Below, piece by piece: positions 27,301 to 34,646 of a stretch of 64,000 nucleotides of DNA (within the stretch, counting starts at the first letter, position 1; each line of letters starts with the position of its first letter). Source of the stretch: Oscillibacter valericigenes Sjm18-20 (GTDB lineage Bacteria; Bacillota; Clostridia; Oscillospirales; Oscillospiraceae); assembly GCA_000283575.1 (NCBI GenBank), contig AP012044.1:620001-684000 (forward strand), written 5' to 3'. Under the pieces are notes generated by a model. That model did no database searches. It saw only the letters and a list, made by a program, of their open reading frames with translations, and was not told the DNA's origin. Both the position numbers and the translations under genes were made by a program.

Positions 27301-28119
27301 TCACGGCTCCCGCAGATGGTACAAATCCGTCCGTCGGGCGGAGAGAATGGGGAGCTGGCTGCGCACTGCGTCGATACGGGAAAGGTCCAGCTCGGCGTAC
27401 AGCACCGCCGCCTCCGCCCCGGCGCGACACAGCACCGTGCCCCAAGGGTCCACGGCGATGGAATTGCCGTAAGCCACATAAGACGCAGCCGTGTTCCGGG
27501 CGGGGGAAACCCCTGCGGTGAAGCACTGGTTGTCCACAGCCCGCTGGCGAAACAGCAATTCCCAGTGAGCGGGGCCGGTGGTCATGTTGAACGCCGCCGG
27601 AACGAATATGCACTTTGCGCCCCGCAGGGCCATGCACCTGGCCAGTTCCTCAAATCGGAGATCAAAGCAGATGCAAAGCCCCATGACGCCGAACTCCGTT
27701 TCAAACGTGGTGATCTGATCGCCGGGGGAGAAGACGTCGGATTCAAAGAAACGCTGCCCGCCCGCCACGTCGATGTCGAACAGGTGGACCTTCCGGTGGC
27801 GGGCAAGCTCCCGGCCGGTCCGGTCGTATACATAGGAGGTATTGTAGACATTTCCGTCCGCTAACTCAGGGATGGAGCCGCCCACGATATAAATGCCCAG
27901 TTCCTTCGCCAGAGCGGACAGAGCGGCCTGCGCCTGCCCGCCCGCCGCCTCGCCGAAATCCCGGAAGCAGGCGTTGTCATAGGGACAGCAGAACATTTCC
28001 GGCAGCACGGCGAAATCCGCCCCGCTTTTTGCTGCCTCCCGTATCTTTTCGCAGGCCAGAGCGATGTCGGCGGTTTTGTCGCCGGTGCCGCCCGCCAGCT
28101 GGATCAGCGCGACCTTCAT
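27301..28119 (-). CDS. Nitrilase-superfamily amidase (omega-amidase-like)
   Basis: 272 residues with the Glu-Lys-Cys triad of the carbon-nitrogen hydrolase fold: Glu41 (LPEMFCCPY), Lys110 (HRKVHLFDID) and Cys151 (CICFDLRF). The LPEMF...CICFDLRFEE pattern resembles omega-amidases that hydrolyse alpha-ketoglutaramate or ketosuccinamate. The ATG at 28119 follows AAAGGAGCTTTCG. A possible promoter (TTGGAT, 18 bases, TAAAAT on the minus strand) lies about 55 bases upstream. The substrate is inferred. Confidence 0.85.
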   Translation of the reverse strand: MKVALIQLAGGTGDKTADIALACEKIREAAKSGADFAVLPEMFCCPYDNACFRDFGEAAGGQAQAALSALAKELGIYIVGGSIPELADGNVYNTSYVYDRTGRELARHRKVHLFDIDVAGGQRFFESDVFSPGDQITTFETEFGVMGLCICFDLRFEELARCMALRGAKCIFVPAAFNMTTGPAHWELLFRQRAVDNQCFTAGVSPARNTAASYVAYGNSIAVDPWGTVLCRAGAEAAVLYAELDLSRIDAVRSQLPILSARRTDLYHLREP

Positions 28120-28222
28120 CGAAAGCTCCTTTCTCCGCCGGAGGGCCGAATGCCTCCGCGGCGTTCCTATTTTATGGAGTGATATGGAATGTATCCAAAC
28201 TCTGTTTTCCGGAATGTCCTGT

Positions 28223-29212
28223 TCAAAGACCGTTGACCACCCGCAGGGGCCGTTTGCCCGCCATGACGCTCTCCAAATCCTCAAACAGCATCCGGTGTGC
28301 CGCGCGAAATGCGGATTTGGCCAGTCCGCCGTAATGGGGGCAGAGGATCAGCTTGTCCGGGTACTCCGCCGCCAGACGGACCAGCGGATGGTCGGCCCCG
28401 GCGGGCTCCGGTTCGTAGCAGTCCACCGCCGCGCCCGCCAGCCGGTTTTCCCGGAGAGCGGCGCACAGGGCCTCGTCGTCGATGACCGCGCCCCGGGCAG
28501 TGTTTACCAGAAACGCCGTGGGTTTCACGCGGGACAGAAATTCCCGGTTCACCAGATGGTGGCTTTCGCTGTTGGCGGGCAGGTGAAGACTGATGATATC
28601 GCTCTTTGCCGTCAGTTCCTCCAGCGGCAGGTAACGGGCGTTCAGCCGCGCCTCCGTCTCCATTTTCCGGCGGTGGGGTGCGAAGTAAAAGACCTCGCTG
28701 CCATAGGGCCGCAGCCGCTCCGCCACGGCCTGGCCGATGGCGCCGAAGCCCACCAGTCCCACGGTGGAGATGGACAGGTCGGCGGGAATATCTTTCTCCA
28801 TCAGCCGCACCGCTTCCCCCTGGCGGCCCTGACGGACCATCCGGTCCCCCCAGAGAACCCGGTGGAGCAGCATACTCATCAAGGTGACGGACAGTTCCGA
28901 TACCGCCGCTGCGTTGCATCCGGCGTTGTTGCACACATAGATGCCACGGGCTTTCGCAGCCTCCAGATCAATGCGGTCAAAGCCCACGCCCTCAGAGTGG
29001 ATGAGCTTCAGATTGGGCATTTTGGAAATGAGGCCCTCTGAGATGACGGTGACGGGGGTGACGAACAGCGCGTCCGCGTCCCCTCCGGCGGACAGCCACT
29101 CTGTCTCCGTTCCCTCCCGGTCGCAGAAAACCAGCTCCACCGACTTGCCGGCGGCAGTCTCCGGGCCAAAGGTTTCATAGCGGGATTTTGGGGCCAGTAC
29201 CAGAGCTTTCAT
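28223..29212 (-). CDS. D-2-hydroxyacid dehydrogenase
   Basis: 329 residues of the D-isomer-specific NAD-dependent family. The nucleotide site is VGLVGFGAIGQAVAE (about residue 150). The catalytic set is Arg in NTARGAVID, Glu in DCYEPEP and His in LCPHYGG, which replaces the more common TPHxxG. It reduces a 2-keto acid or oxidises a D-2-hydroxy acid; the substrate is unknown. It is preceded by AAGGAGAG and lies downstream of the AAA ATPase gene on the same strand. Confidence 0.88.
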   Translation of the reverse strand: MKALVLAPKSRYETFGPETAAGKSVELVFCDREGTETEWLSAGGDADALFVTPVTVISEGLISKMPNLKLIHSEGVGFDRIDLEAAKARGIYVCNNAGCNAAAVSELSVTLMSMLLHRVLWGDRMVRQGRQGEAVRLMEKDIPADLSISTVGLVGFGAIGQAVAERLRPYGSEVFYFAPHRRKMETEARLNARYLPLEELTAKSDIISLHLPANSESHHLVNREFLSRVKPTAFLVNTARGAVIDDEALCAALRENRLAGAAVDCYEPEPAGADHPLVRLAAEYPDKLILCPHYGGLAKSAFRAAHRMLFEDLESVMAGKRPLRVVNGL

Positions 29213-29230
29213 ACGGGGTCGCTCTCCTTT

Positions 29231-30478
29231 TTATGGTAATTCGTGTTCTTTTACGGCGCTGCTGTTTTTTTCCGCCCTGGACTTTTCCGCCGGCGGTGGA
29301 ACCGGGGCCTGCTTCTTCTGGGTGAGTCCGCCGGGTTCCGGCGGGGCCTGCTTTTCGGCCTCCGACGAGACGGCGCTTTCCGCGTCCTCATCCATACCCC
29401 GGGCCGTCAAAATGTCGCGGGGGGTGATCTTCATCAGATCGTCTCTGGACACGTTATCCTGCGCCGCCAGACGGTTGGCCTGATTCACCAGAATCTGCTC
29501 GAAGATGTTCCGCACTCCCCGGGCGTTGCCAAACGCGATGGAGTTCGTGTTCTCCTCCTGAATGAAGTCCCGGACCATCTCCCGGGTCTCCTCGTCCAGC
29601 TGATAGCAGCCCTTTTTGCACTGCATATCGAAAATGGACAGCATCTCGTCCAGATTATAGTCGTCAAAGTGCAAAAAGCGGTTAAATCGGGACTCCAGAC
29701 CGGGATTGGAGTGGATAAAGTCATCCATCAGAGCGTCGTAGCCCGCCACGATCACCACCAGATCGTCCCGGTGGTCCTCCATGGCCTTCAAGAGGGTGTC
29801 GATAGCCTCCTGGCCGAAGTCGTTTTCCGCTCTTCCGTTGAGGGCGTAGGCCTCGTCGATGAACAGCACGCCGCCCAGAGCCGAGTTCACGACCCTGGTG
29901 GTCTTGATGGCGGTCTGTCCCACGTATCCAGCCACCAGACCGCTGCGGTCTACCTCCACCAGCTGACCCTTGGAGAGAATACCGAGGCTGTGGTAGATAC
30001 GGGCCATAAGCCGGGCCACGGTGGTTTTGCCGGTGCCGGGGTTGCCGGAAAAGACCATGTGGAGACTGAGGTCCGTGGTGGGGAGTCCGTGCTCTTTCCG
30101 CAGTTGATAGACCGTCACCATATTGATGAGGTTTTTGACCTCTTTTTTGATGGCGGTGAGGCCGATATAGCCCTCCAACTCCAATTGCAGGTCCTCAATT
30201 TTCTCCGGAGGCGGAGCGGTCTGCTCCGGGGCTTTCGTGTCGTCGTTTCCGGTGGATGCGGCGGAATTGTCGGAGCGTTCCTTTCCGCCGTCGGTTTTCA
30301 GCGGGGGAGCGGACGGAGGCGCGTCCGGCGTTTGGGGCTTCGCCGTCTCCGGCGGAGCGGCGGGATGCCCCCAGAAATCCGTTCCCATGCGGCTTAGATT
30401 GTTTTCCGTCATGGTGCGGATCACATCCAGTTGCTGCAAAATGATCTGGTCCTTTTTGCTGATATCTTTTCTGTCCAT
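29231..30478 (-). CDS. CbxX/CfqX-type AAA ATPase (SpoVK-like)
   Basis: 415 residues. A Pro-rich low-complexity linker (about residues 36-95) precedes the AAA domain, with Walker A GNPGTGKT (about 147), Walker B GGVLFIDEAYAL (about 203), and arginine finger and sensor regions (GLESRFNR). A Pro/Lys/Glu-rich tail follows residue 365. Members remodel proteins (for example rubisco activase CbbX or sporulation protein SpoVK). It is flanked by a Gx transporter gene and a hydroxyacid dehydrogenase gene. The substrate protein is unknown. Confidence 0.85.
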   Translation of the reverse strand: MDRKDISKKDQIILQQLDVIRTMTENNLSRMGTDFWGHPAAPPETAKPQTPDAPPSAPPLKTDGGKERSDNSAASTGNDDTKAPEQTAPPPEKIEDLQLELEGYIGLTAIKKEVKNLINMVTVYQLRKEHGLPTTDLSLHMVFSGNPGTGKTTVARLMARIYHSLGILSKGQLVEVDRSGLVAGYVGQTAIKTTRVVNSALGGVLFIDEAYALNGRAENDFGQEAIDTLLKAMEDHRDDLVVIVAGYDALMDDFIHSNPGLESRFNRFLHFDDYNLDEMLSIFDMQCKKGCYQLDEETREMVRDFIQEENTNSIAFGNARGVRNIFEQILVNQANRLAAQDNVSRDDLMKITPRDILTARGMDEDAESAVSSEAEKQAPPEPGGLTQKKQAPVPPPAEKSRAEKNSSAVKEHELP

Positions 30479-30482
30479 ACGC

Positions 30483-30998
30483 TCACGCTTTCATCAAAGA
30501 AGTGTGTTCCAGTGCCCGGAACAAAATCCCCGCCGCAAAGCCCGTCAAAGCCCCGGTGAACAGGGATACCCCCAGCAGCAGGGGAAGATAATAGAGGGGA
30601 GCCGTATTGCCAAGCGTCAGGATCGCCGCCGCCACCTGTCCGCAGTTGTGGGCTGCCGCGCCGCCGACGGAAACGCCATAGATGGAAAGACGCCTTGACC
30701 GGGACAGCAGCGCCATGATCGCCATGGCGGCGAGTCCCCCCAAAAGGGAGAACAGCAGTGCGTTCAGATTTCCCGCGAACAGCGCGCCGAGCGTGCACCG
30801 GGCAATCAGAATGAGGAACGCCTGCCCCACACCCAGCGCGTACAGCGCGAACACAGTGACGATGTTGGCAAGCCCCAGCTTCACCCCCGGAAGGGGAACC
30901 GCCAGAGACAGCGGGAGAAAATTTTCCACATAGCTCAGCGCCAGCGCCAGAGCAGTCAGCACGGCGCAGAGTGTGAGCTGTTTCGTCGTCAGTTTCAT
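30483..30998 (-). CDS. Gx-transporter-family membrane protein
   Basis: A 171-residue integral membrane protein with about five helices. It begins KLTTKQLTLCAVLTALALAL and has the ENFLP...PGVKLGLANIVT motif seen in Gx transporters (formerly heptaprenyl diphosphate synthase component I). Such proteins usually neighbour NusG-II and ApbE proteins, as here, and are presumed S-component-like transporters. The ATG at 30998 follows GGGGTGAG and lies four bases from the NusG-II gene. Confidence 0.8.
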   Translation of the reverse strand: MKLTTKQLTLCAVLTALALALSYVENFLPLSLAVPLPGVKLGLANIVTVFALYALGVGQAFLILIARCTLGALFAGNLNALLFSLLGGLAAMAIMALLSRSRRLSIYGVSVGGAAAHNCGQVAAAILTLGNTAPLYYLPLLLGVSLFTGALTGFAAGILFRALEHTSLMKA

Positions 30999-31002
30999 CG
31001 TC

Positions 31003-31407
31003 TCACCCCAGCACGGCATCCACGCCGTTTGCCGTCCCGCCGGACAGCGTCACCGAAATCCGCGCGGGCAGGCACACAATGCTCTGCCCCGCCCGGCTGA
31101 TATGCCCGGTGTGGACGCAAACCTGATTCGGACAGGTAGAATCGATCACTTCCGCTCCATCGGAAGAAAGGCGCACGTGGAGCGTGAAGCCGTTGGCGGT
31201 AAACTCCTGCACCTCCGGCCCGGAGAGGCGGGAGAGATCCACCGTTTTCGCCACCTGCCCGTTTACGGAGATGGTGGCGATGAGGCCGCCGGACTTGTTC
31301 CCGCCCCATACGGTCAGCGTCAATGCGGCTGCCAGCAGGAGCACCGCCAGCGCCACCAGCGCGTCGGCGGGCTTAGGATGGACTTCGGGAGATCGTCTCA
31401 TAGGCAT
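31003..31407 (-). CDS. NusG domain II-containing membrane-anchored protein
   Basis: About 134 residues: one N-terminal membrane segment (ALVALAVLLLAAALTLTVW), then an exported beta domain of NusG domain II type with DSTCPNQVCVHTGHISRAGQ and CLPARISVTL. Three cysteines and two histidines could bind metal or heme. The start is uncertain: ATGs at 31419, 31407 and 31401 share one AGGAGG, and 31407 has the best spacing. It overlaps the apbE 3' end by 35 bases. Confidence 0.8.
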   Translation of the reverse strand: MPMRRSPEVHPKPADALVALAVLLLAAALTLTVWGGNKSGGLIATISVNGQVAKTVDLSRLSGPEVQEFTANGFTLHVRLSSDGAEVIDSTCPNQVCVHTGHISRAGQSIVCLPARISVTLSGGTANGVDAVLG

Positions 31408-32434
31408 AGCCGCCGCCATCCTCCTGCTCAAATTCGTCTCCAAGACCGTCCGTCACCAGGACCCGCCCGTCCTCCGTCACCAAGATCATTTGAAAAGCAT
31501 AGGTGCCGGAGCGCCAGAATTCCACGGCCTTCTCCTCTCCCATGACGAACAGCGCGGTGGAAAACGCGTCGCACATGGTCCCGTGGCCGGGACAGCTTTC
31601 TGTTTCCTCCTCGTTTCCGGGGGCTACCACGGTGACGGAGATCAGTCCGCTTTCCGCAGGATAGCCCGTGGCGGGATCGATGATGTGGTGGTACCGCTTG
31701 CCGTCCTGCTCGAAATACCGCTGATAGCCGCCGGAGGTGACCGCGAAGCCGTCCGTCAGGGAGAGAATACCCACGAAGCCGTCGGAGTTGTTTGGATCCT
31801 GTATGCCCACGCGCCAGGCGTTCCCGTCCGGCTTGCTTCCCCGGACATAGATGTTGCCGCCCAGCTCCACCTTGGCGCTCTCTACGCCGTTTTTGGCGAG
31901 AATCGCCTCTACGCAGTCAGAGGCGTAGCCCTTGGCAATTCCGCCAAGGTCAATCTGCGTATCGTTGTCCAGAGAGACCTCACTCTCCCCGCCCAGATGG
32001 ATGTGGGAGCTTCCCACATGGGTCACAAGCTCGTCCAGTTCCCTTTGATCCGGGACCTGATAGTGGTCTGTGGTGAAGCCCCAGGCGGAGACCAACGGGG
32101 CGATGGTGATGTCAAATGCGCCGCTTGTCGCGGCGCTGTATTCCTCCGCGATAGACAGAAGAGACGAAACCTCCGGCCCCACCGTCTGGCTCCCGGACCC
32201 GGCGTTCAGCCGGGATACCACGCTGTCGCCCCGTGTGCGGGAGAGCTGGGATTCCAGACGATCTATCTCCGTTTGTGCCTTCTGGACGGCGTTCTTTGCG
32301 CCATTGCCATAGGCGGTGACGCTCATGGTGGTGTCCATGGCGTAAAATTCCGCGGAATGCTCTCCGCCCTGAGCGCAGGCGGTGAGGCCGCAGGCCAGCA
32401 CCGCGCACAGCGCGGCGGCAAAAAATCGTCTCAT
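31373..32434 (-). CDS. apbE: ApbE-family FMN transferase (lipoprotein)
   Basis: 353 residues. A lipoprotein signal (ALCAVLACGLTACAQ, Cys about 20) is followed by the ApbE fold: MDTTMSVTAYG, an IDLGGIAKGYASD motif, and HIIDPATGYPAE around residue 250. It links FMN from FAD covalently to Thr/Ser of extracytoplasmic redox proteins (Rnf-type or extracellular electron transfer). The ATG at 32434 starts the signal peptide. Its neighbours (NusG-II, Gx) are the usual partners. No obvious FMN-bind target is in the window. Confidence 0.93.
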   Translation of the reverse strand: MRRFFAAALCAVLACGLTACAQGGEHSAEFYAMDTTMSVTAYGNGAKNAVQKAQTEIDRLESQLSRTRGDSVVSRLNAGSGSQTVGPEVSSLLSIAEEYSAATSGAFDITIAPLVSAWGFTTDHYQVPDQRELDELVTHVGSSHIHLGGESEVSLDNDTQIDLGGIAKGYASDCVEAILAKNGVESAKVELGGNIYVRGSKPDGNAWRVGIQDPNNSDGFVGILSLTDGFAVTSGGYQRYFEQDGKRYHHIIDPATGYPAESGLISVTVVAPGNEEETESCPGHGTMCDAFSTALFVMGEEKAVEFWRSGTYAFQMILVTEDGRVLVTDGLGDEFEQEDGGGYAYETISRSPS

Positions 32435-32562
32435 GTGTCGCTTCCCTCTCTTTGCAAATTTGACGGGAGCCAGGAATGCTCCGGGAACTATCAGTATAGC
32501 ACCGTTTTTCCCGCCGGACAAGCGGGGAGAATCCCCATTGGCCGCTTTTTTCGTGAAAGCCC

Positions 32563-32591
32563 TTGCAAAAAGGCAAGCAATCTGCTAGAAT
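32563..32591 (+). promoter_or_regulatory. Promoter of the membrane protein gene at 32654
   Basis: TTGCAA (32563-32568), 17 bases, TAGAAT (32586-32591). Confidence 0.7.
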
Positions 32592-32653
32592 AACACGGTA
32601 TGCGTGGGCACTTTCCGCGCCGATTCTGAAATCACCCATGGAGGTTGCAATAT

Positions 32654-33418
32654 ATGCCGAAGAAAAACAAAGAGGAAAATCTTAAGAGGGACAACGCGCC
32701 CCTGAACGGTGCGCTTAAATTTTTTATTGGAGGCTGTCTGGCAGAGATTTATCTGCTGATGATTCGAAAATATTATATCAACGGCAATGTGGATCAGATG
32801 CTGGGCTGGGACGCCGCAATGCCCACCCTGATCGGAATCGGCGCCGTCGTACTGGCGCTGGGAGTGATTTTGGCCTTCGTATGGAGAAAAGCGGCGGGCT
32901 GGAAGCGGACGCTGGCTTGGACTATGATCTTCGCGGGCCTGTTTTTTTCCGCTGGCAACTGGCTTATCAGAACGGTGTATCCATCCGGCGCAACCATCCT
33001 CTGTGTCCTCACGGCTGCGGTCATGCTGTTGGGAGTTCTCTGGTGCCTGTATGAGCGGGACTGCCTCTATGCCATGGTGGTTTTGGGTACCGGGCTGTTT
33101 ACTACCTGGGCCTGCCGTCACGGTATGGACAATATCTATTGGAAGAGCTATGTGATTGCGGGTGCCTGCGTGTATCTGGTGCTGCTGGCCGCCGTGGCGC
33201 TGACCGCCCGGAAAGTGGAGCGGGCCGACGGAATGCTGGGCGCTGTCCGCGTTCTGCCCAAGGGTACCGACTGCACCATTTTGTTTGCCACCTGCGGCCT
33301 TTCCGCCGCAACCACCGTGCTGTCTCTGTTCAGTGCCGTCGTTGCCTACTATGCCCTGTGGGTGCTGGGAATTGCAATTTTTATTCTGGCGGTGTTTTAT
33401 ACCGTCAAGGAACTGTAA
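32654..33418 (+). CDS. Multi-pass membrane protein of unknown function
   Basis: 254 residues with seven or eight predicted membrane segments and a basic N-terminus. No family motif was recognised. The ATG at 32654 has GGAGGT eight bases upstream and its own promoter. Its original terminator is split by the IS element downstream. Confidence 0.7.
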   Translation: MPKKNKEENLKRDNAPLNGALKFFIGGCLAEIYLLMIRKYYINGNVDQMLGWDAAMPTLIGIGAVVLALGVILAFVWRKAAGWKRTLAWTMIFAGLFFSAGNWLIRTVYPSGATILCVLTAAVMLLGVLWCLYERDCLYAMVVLGTGLFTTWACRHGMDNIYWKSYVIAGACVYLVLLAAVALTARKVERADGMLGAVRVLPKGTDCTILFATCGLSAATTVLSLFSAVVAYYALWVLGIAIFILAVFYTVKEL

Positions 33419-33440
33419 ACACATGAAAGTATACCGGAAT

Positions 33441-33457
33441 AAAAAAGCGCCGCGGGA
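33441..33457. terminator. Left arm of a terminator split by an insertion
   Basis: AAAAAAGCGCCGCGGGA is the exact complement of the sequence at 34609-34624 (TCCCGCGGCGCTTTTA, one base apart in the A/T tail). Together they would form a 12-base GC stem with A/T tails, serving the convergent membrane-protein and DUF4127 genes. The IS element occupies the loop. Confidence 0.8.
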
Positions 33458-33469
33458 ATGAAGTGAACT

Positions 33470-33519
33470 GCCCCCCATTGTTATTCAGTATATCATACTG
33501 TCTAACAATTGGGGGGCTT
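33470..33519 (+). promoter_or_regulatory. Hairpin covering the transposase ribosome site
   Basis: GCCCCCCATTGTTA (from 33470) pairs with TAACAATTGGGGGGC (to 33519) apart from one bulge. The GGGGGG part is the apparent Shine-Dalgarno of orfA. Transcripts entering from outside would fold and hide it, a device known in other IS elements to limit transposase. Confidence 0.6.
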
Positions 33520-33523
33520 TTCT

Positions 33524-33871
33524 ATGCCAAGGGGGATACCGAACAAGGGATACACGGCAGAATTTAAGCAAGAAGTGATTGAAACCATGCAGCGAGAGCA
33601 TTTGAATTATGTGGAAACGGACAAGCGGATTCAGATTAGGCACAAAAGGGTTCAGGATTGGGAACGCATTTTCTTAACCTACGGGACAGAGGGTTTTTGC
33701 ATGGAACGCCGTGGACGCGGAGGTAAAGGTCAACCAGCAAAGCTGCCAGAGAACGTAGAGGAAGACTTACTTGCGGAAGTACAGCGCCTTAGGGCGGAGA
33801 ATGCATACTTAAAAAACTTGCAGGCCTTGGTTTTGAAAGACGAGCGGCGCCAGCACAAAAAGCGTTGGTGA
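33524..33871 (+). CDS. IS3-family transposase OrfA
   Basis: 115 residues. The N-terminal helix-turn-helix (PRGIPNKGYTAEFKQEVIETM) and a C-terminal leucine-zipper-like coiled coil (EVQRLRAENAYLKNLQALVL) are typical of OrfA. The gene ends near an AAAAAG run at about 33856-33862, a probable -1 frameshift site to orfB. The ATG follows a G-run that is enclosed in the left-end hairpin. Confidence 0.85.
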   Translation: MPRGIPNKGYTAEFKQEVIETMQREHLNYVETDKRIQIRHKRVQDWERIFLTYGTEGFCMERRGRGGKGQPAKLPENVEEDLLAEVQRLRAENAYLKNLQALVLKDERRQHKKRW

Positions 33872-34570
33872 TTCAAGGACTGAGGCAAACATTTTCGCTG
33901 GATATTCTTCTTGAAATCGCTCAGCTTCCGCGCTCAACCTGCTACTACCATACAAAGAGGCTGGCCGGAAGAACAAAGGCCGCCTATGGCTATCGCCGAA
34001 TCACGGCTGCATTTCGGCAACAGGGTTTCGTACTGAACCACAAGACGGTTCATGAAGGAGTTAGGGCTGATCTGTCGTGTACGGATGAAAAAGCATCGTT
34101 CCTACAAGGGTGAAGTGGGTAAAATTGCGTCAAACTTGCTGAACCGGAACTTTGAAGCTGAAAAGCCGAATCAAAAGTGGGTGACGGATGTGACAGAGCT
34201 CAATCTGTTCGGACAAAAACTCTATCTGTCACCGATCCCTGACCTGTGCAGTCGGGATATTGTGAGTTACTCATTTTGCATTTCCATCAGGGCTGGACTA
34301 CCAGCACAAGAAATACCAAAGAATGCTCGCAGGAAGGGAATTCGGCAGAGCATGAGCCGCAAAGGAAACTGCCTGGACAACGCCGTAATTGAAAATTTCT
34401 TTGGTCTGCTTAAAAGCAAACTTCTCTATTTGCAAGATTTCGTCTCAATGGAGCACTTCAAGCGAGAGTTGGTTGACTATCTTGATTATTACAACAACTG
34501 CCGCAGCAAGGCAAAGTTAAAGGGCCTGCCGCCTGCTATTTACAGGCAACAAGCCCTCTTAACCGCTTGA
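33865..34570 (+). pseudogene. IS3-family transposase OrfB, broken
   Basis: The DDE recombinase half of the transposase is damaged. Codons from 33865 read VIQGLRQTFSLDILLEIAQL up to KTV, then about 8 bases seem to be missing near 34050 and the frame changes to MKELGLICRVRMKKHRSYKG. The first catalytic Asp (TDVTEL) and the Glu (NAVIENFFG) remain. The segment around 34265-34320 has lost about 25-30 codons, including the second Asp (expected in HSDQGW). At least one single-base slip follows. The protein cannot be active. Confidence 0.85.
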
Positions 34571-34608
34571 CAAAATATTTGTCTAACTTTTCGGGGTCAA
34601 TTCAAAAA

Positions 34609-34624
34609 TCCCGCGGCGCTTTTA
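34609..34624. terminator. Right arm of the split terminator
   Basis: TCCCGCGGCGCTTTTA is complementary to 33441-33457. Before the IS arrived the two arms would have been separated by a loop of about ten bases. Confidence 0.8.
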
Positions 34625-34646
34625 TTTCCTGAGCGATTTGAAAGGT

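Larger units (their letters stand above)
33464..34604 (+). mobile_element. IS3-family insertion sequence (inactive)
   Basis: About 1.14 kb bounded by imperfect terminal inverted repeats, TGAACTGCCCC (left) and the complement of GGGGTCAATTCA (right). It carries orfA (33524-33871) and a broken orfB in the -1 frame (33865-34570) with the IS3 signature IRQSMSRKGNCLDNAVIENFFG. The flanking trinucleotides aag and aaa may be a degenerate target duplication. It lies in the loop of a terminator. Confidence 0.88.

Noticed and set aside
33464..34604. Active transposon with intact ends
   Set aside because: The ends look fair, but orfB has a frameshift and has lost a catalytic residue, so it is called inactive.
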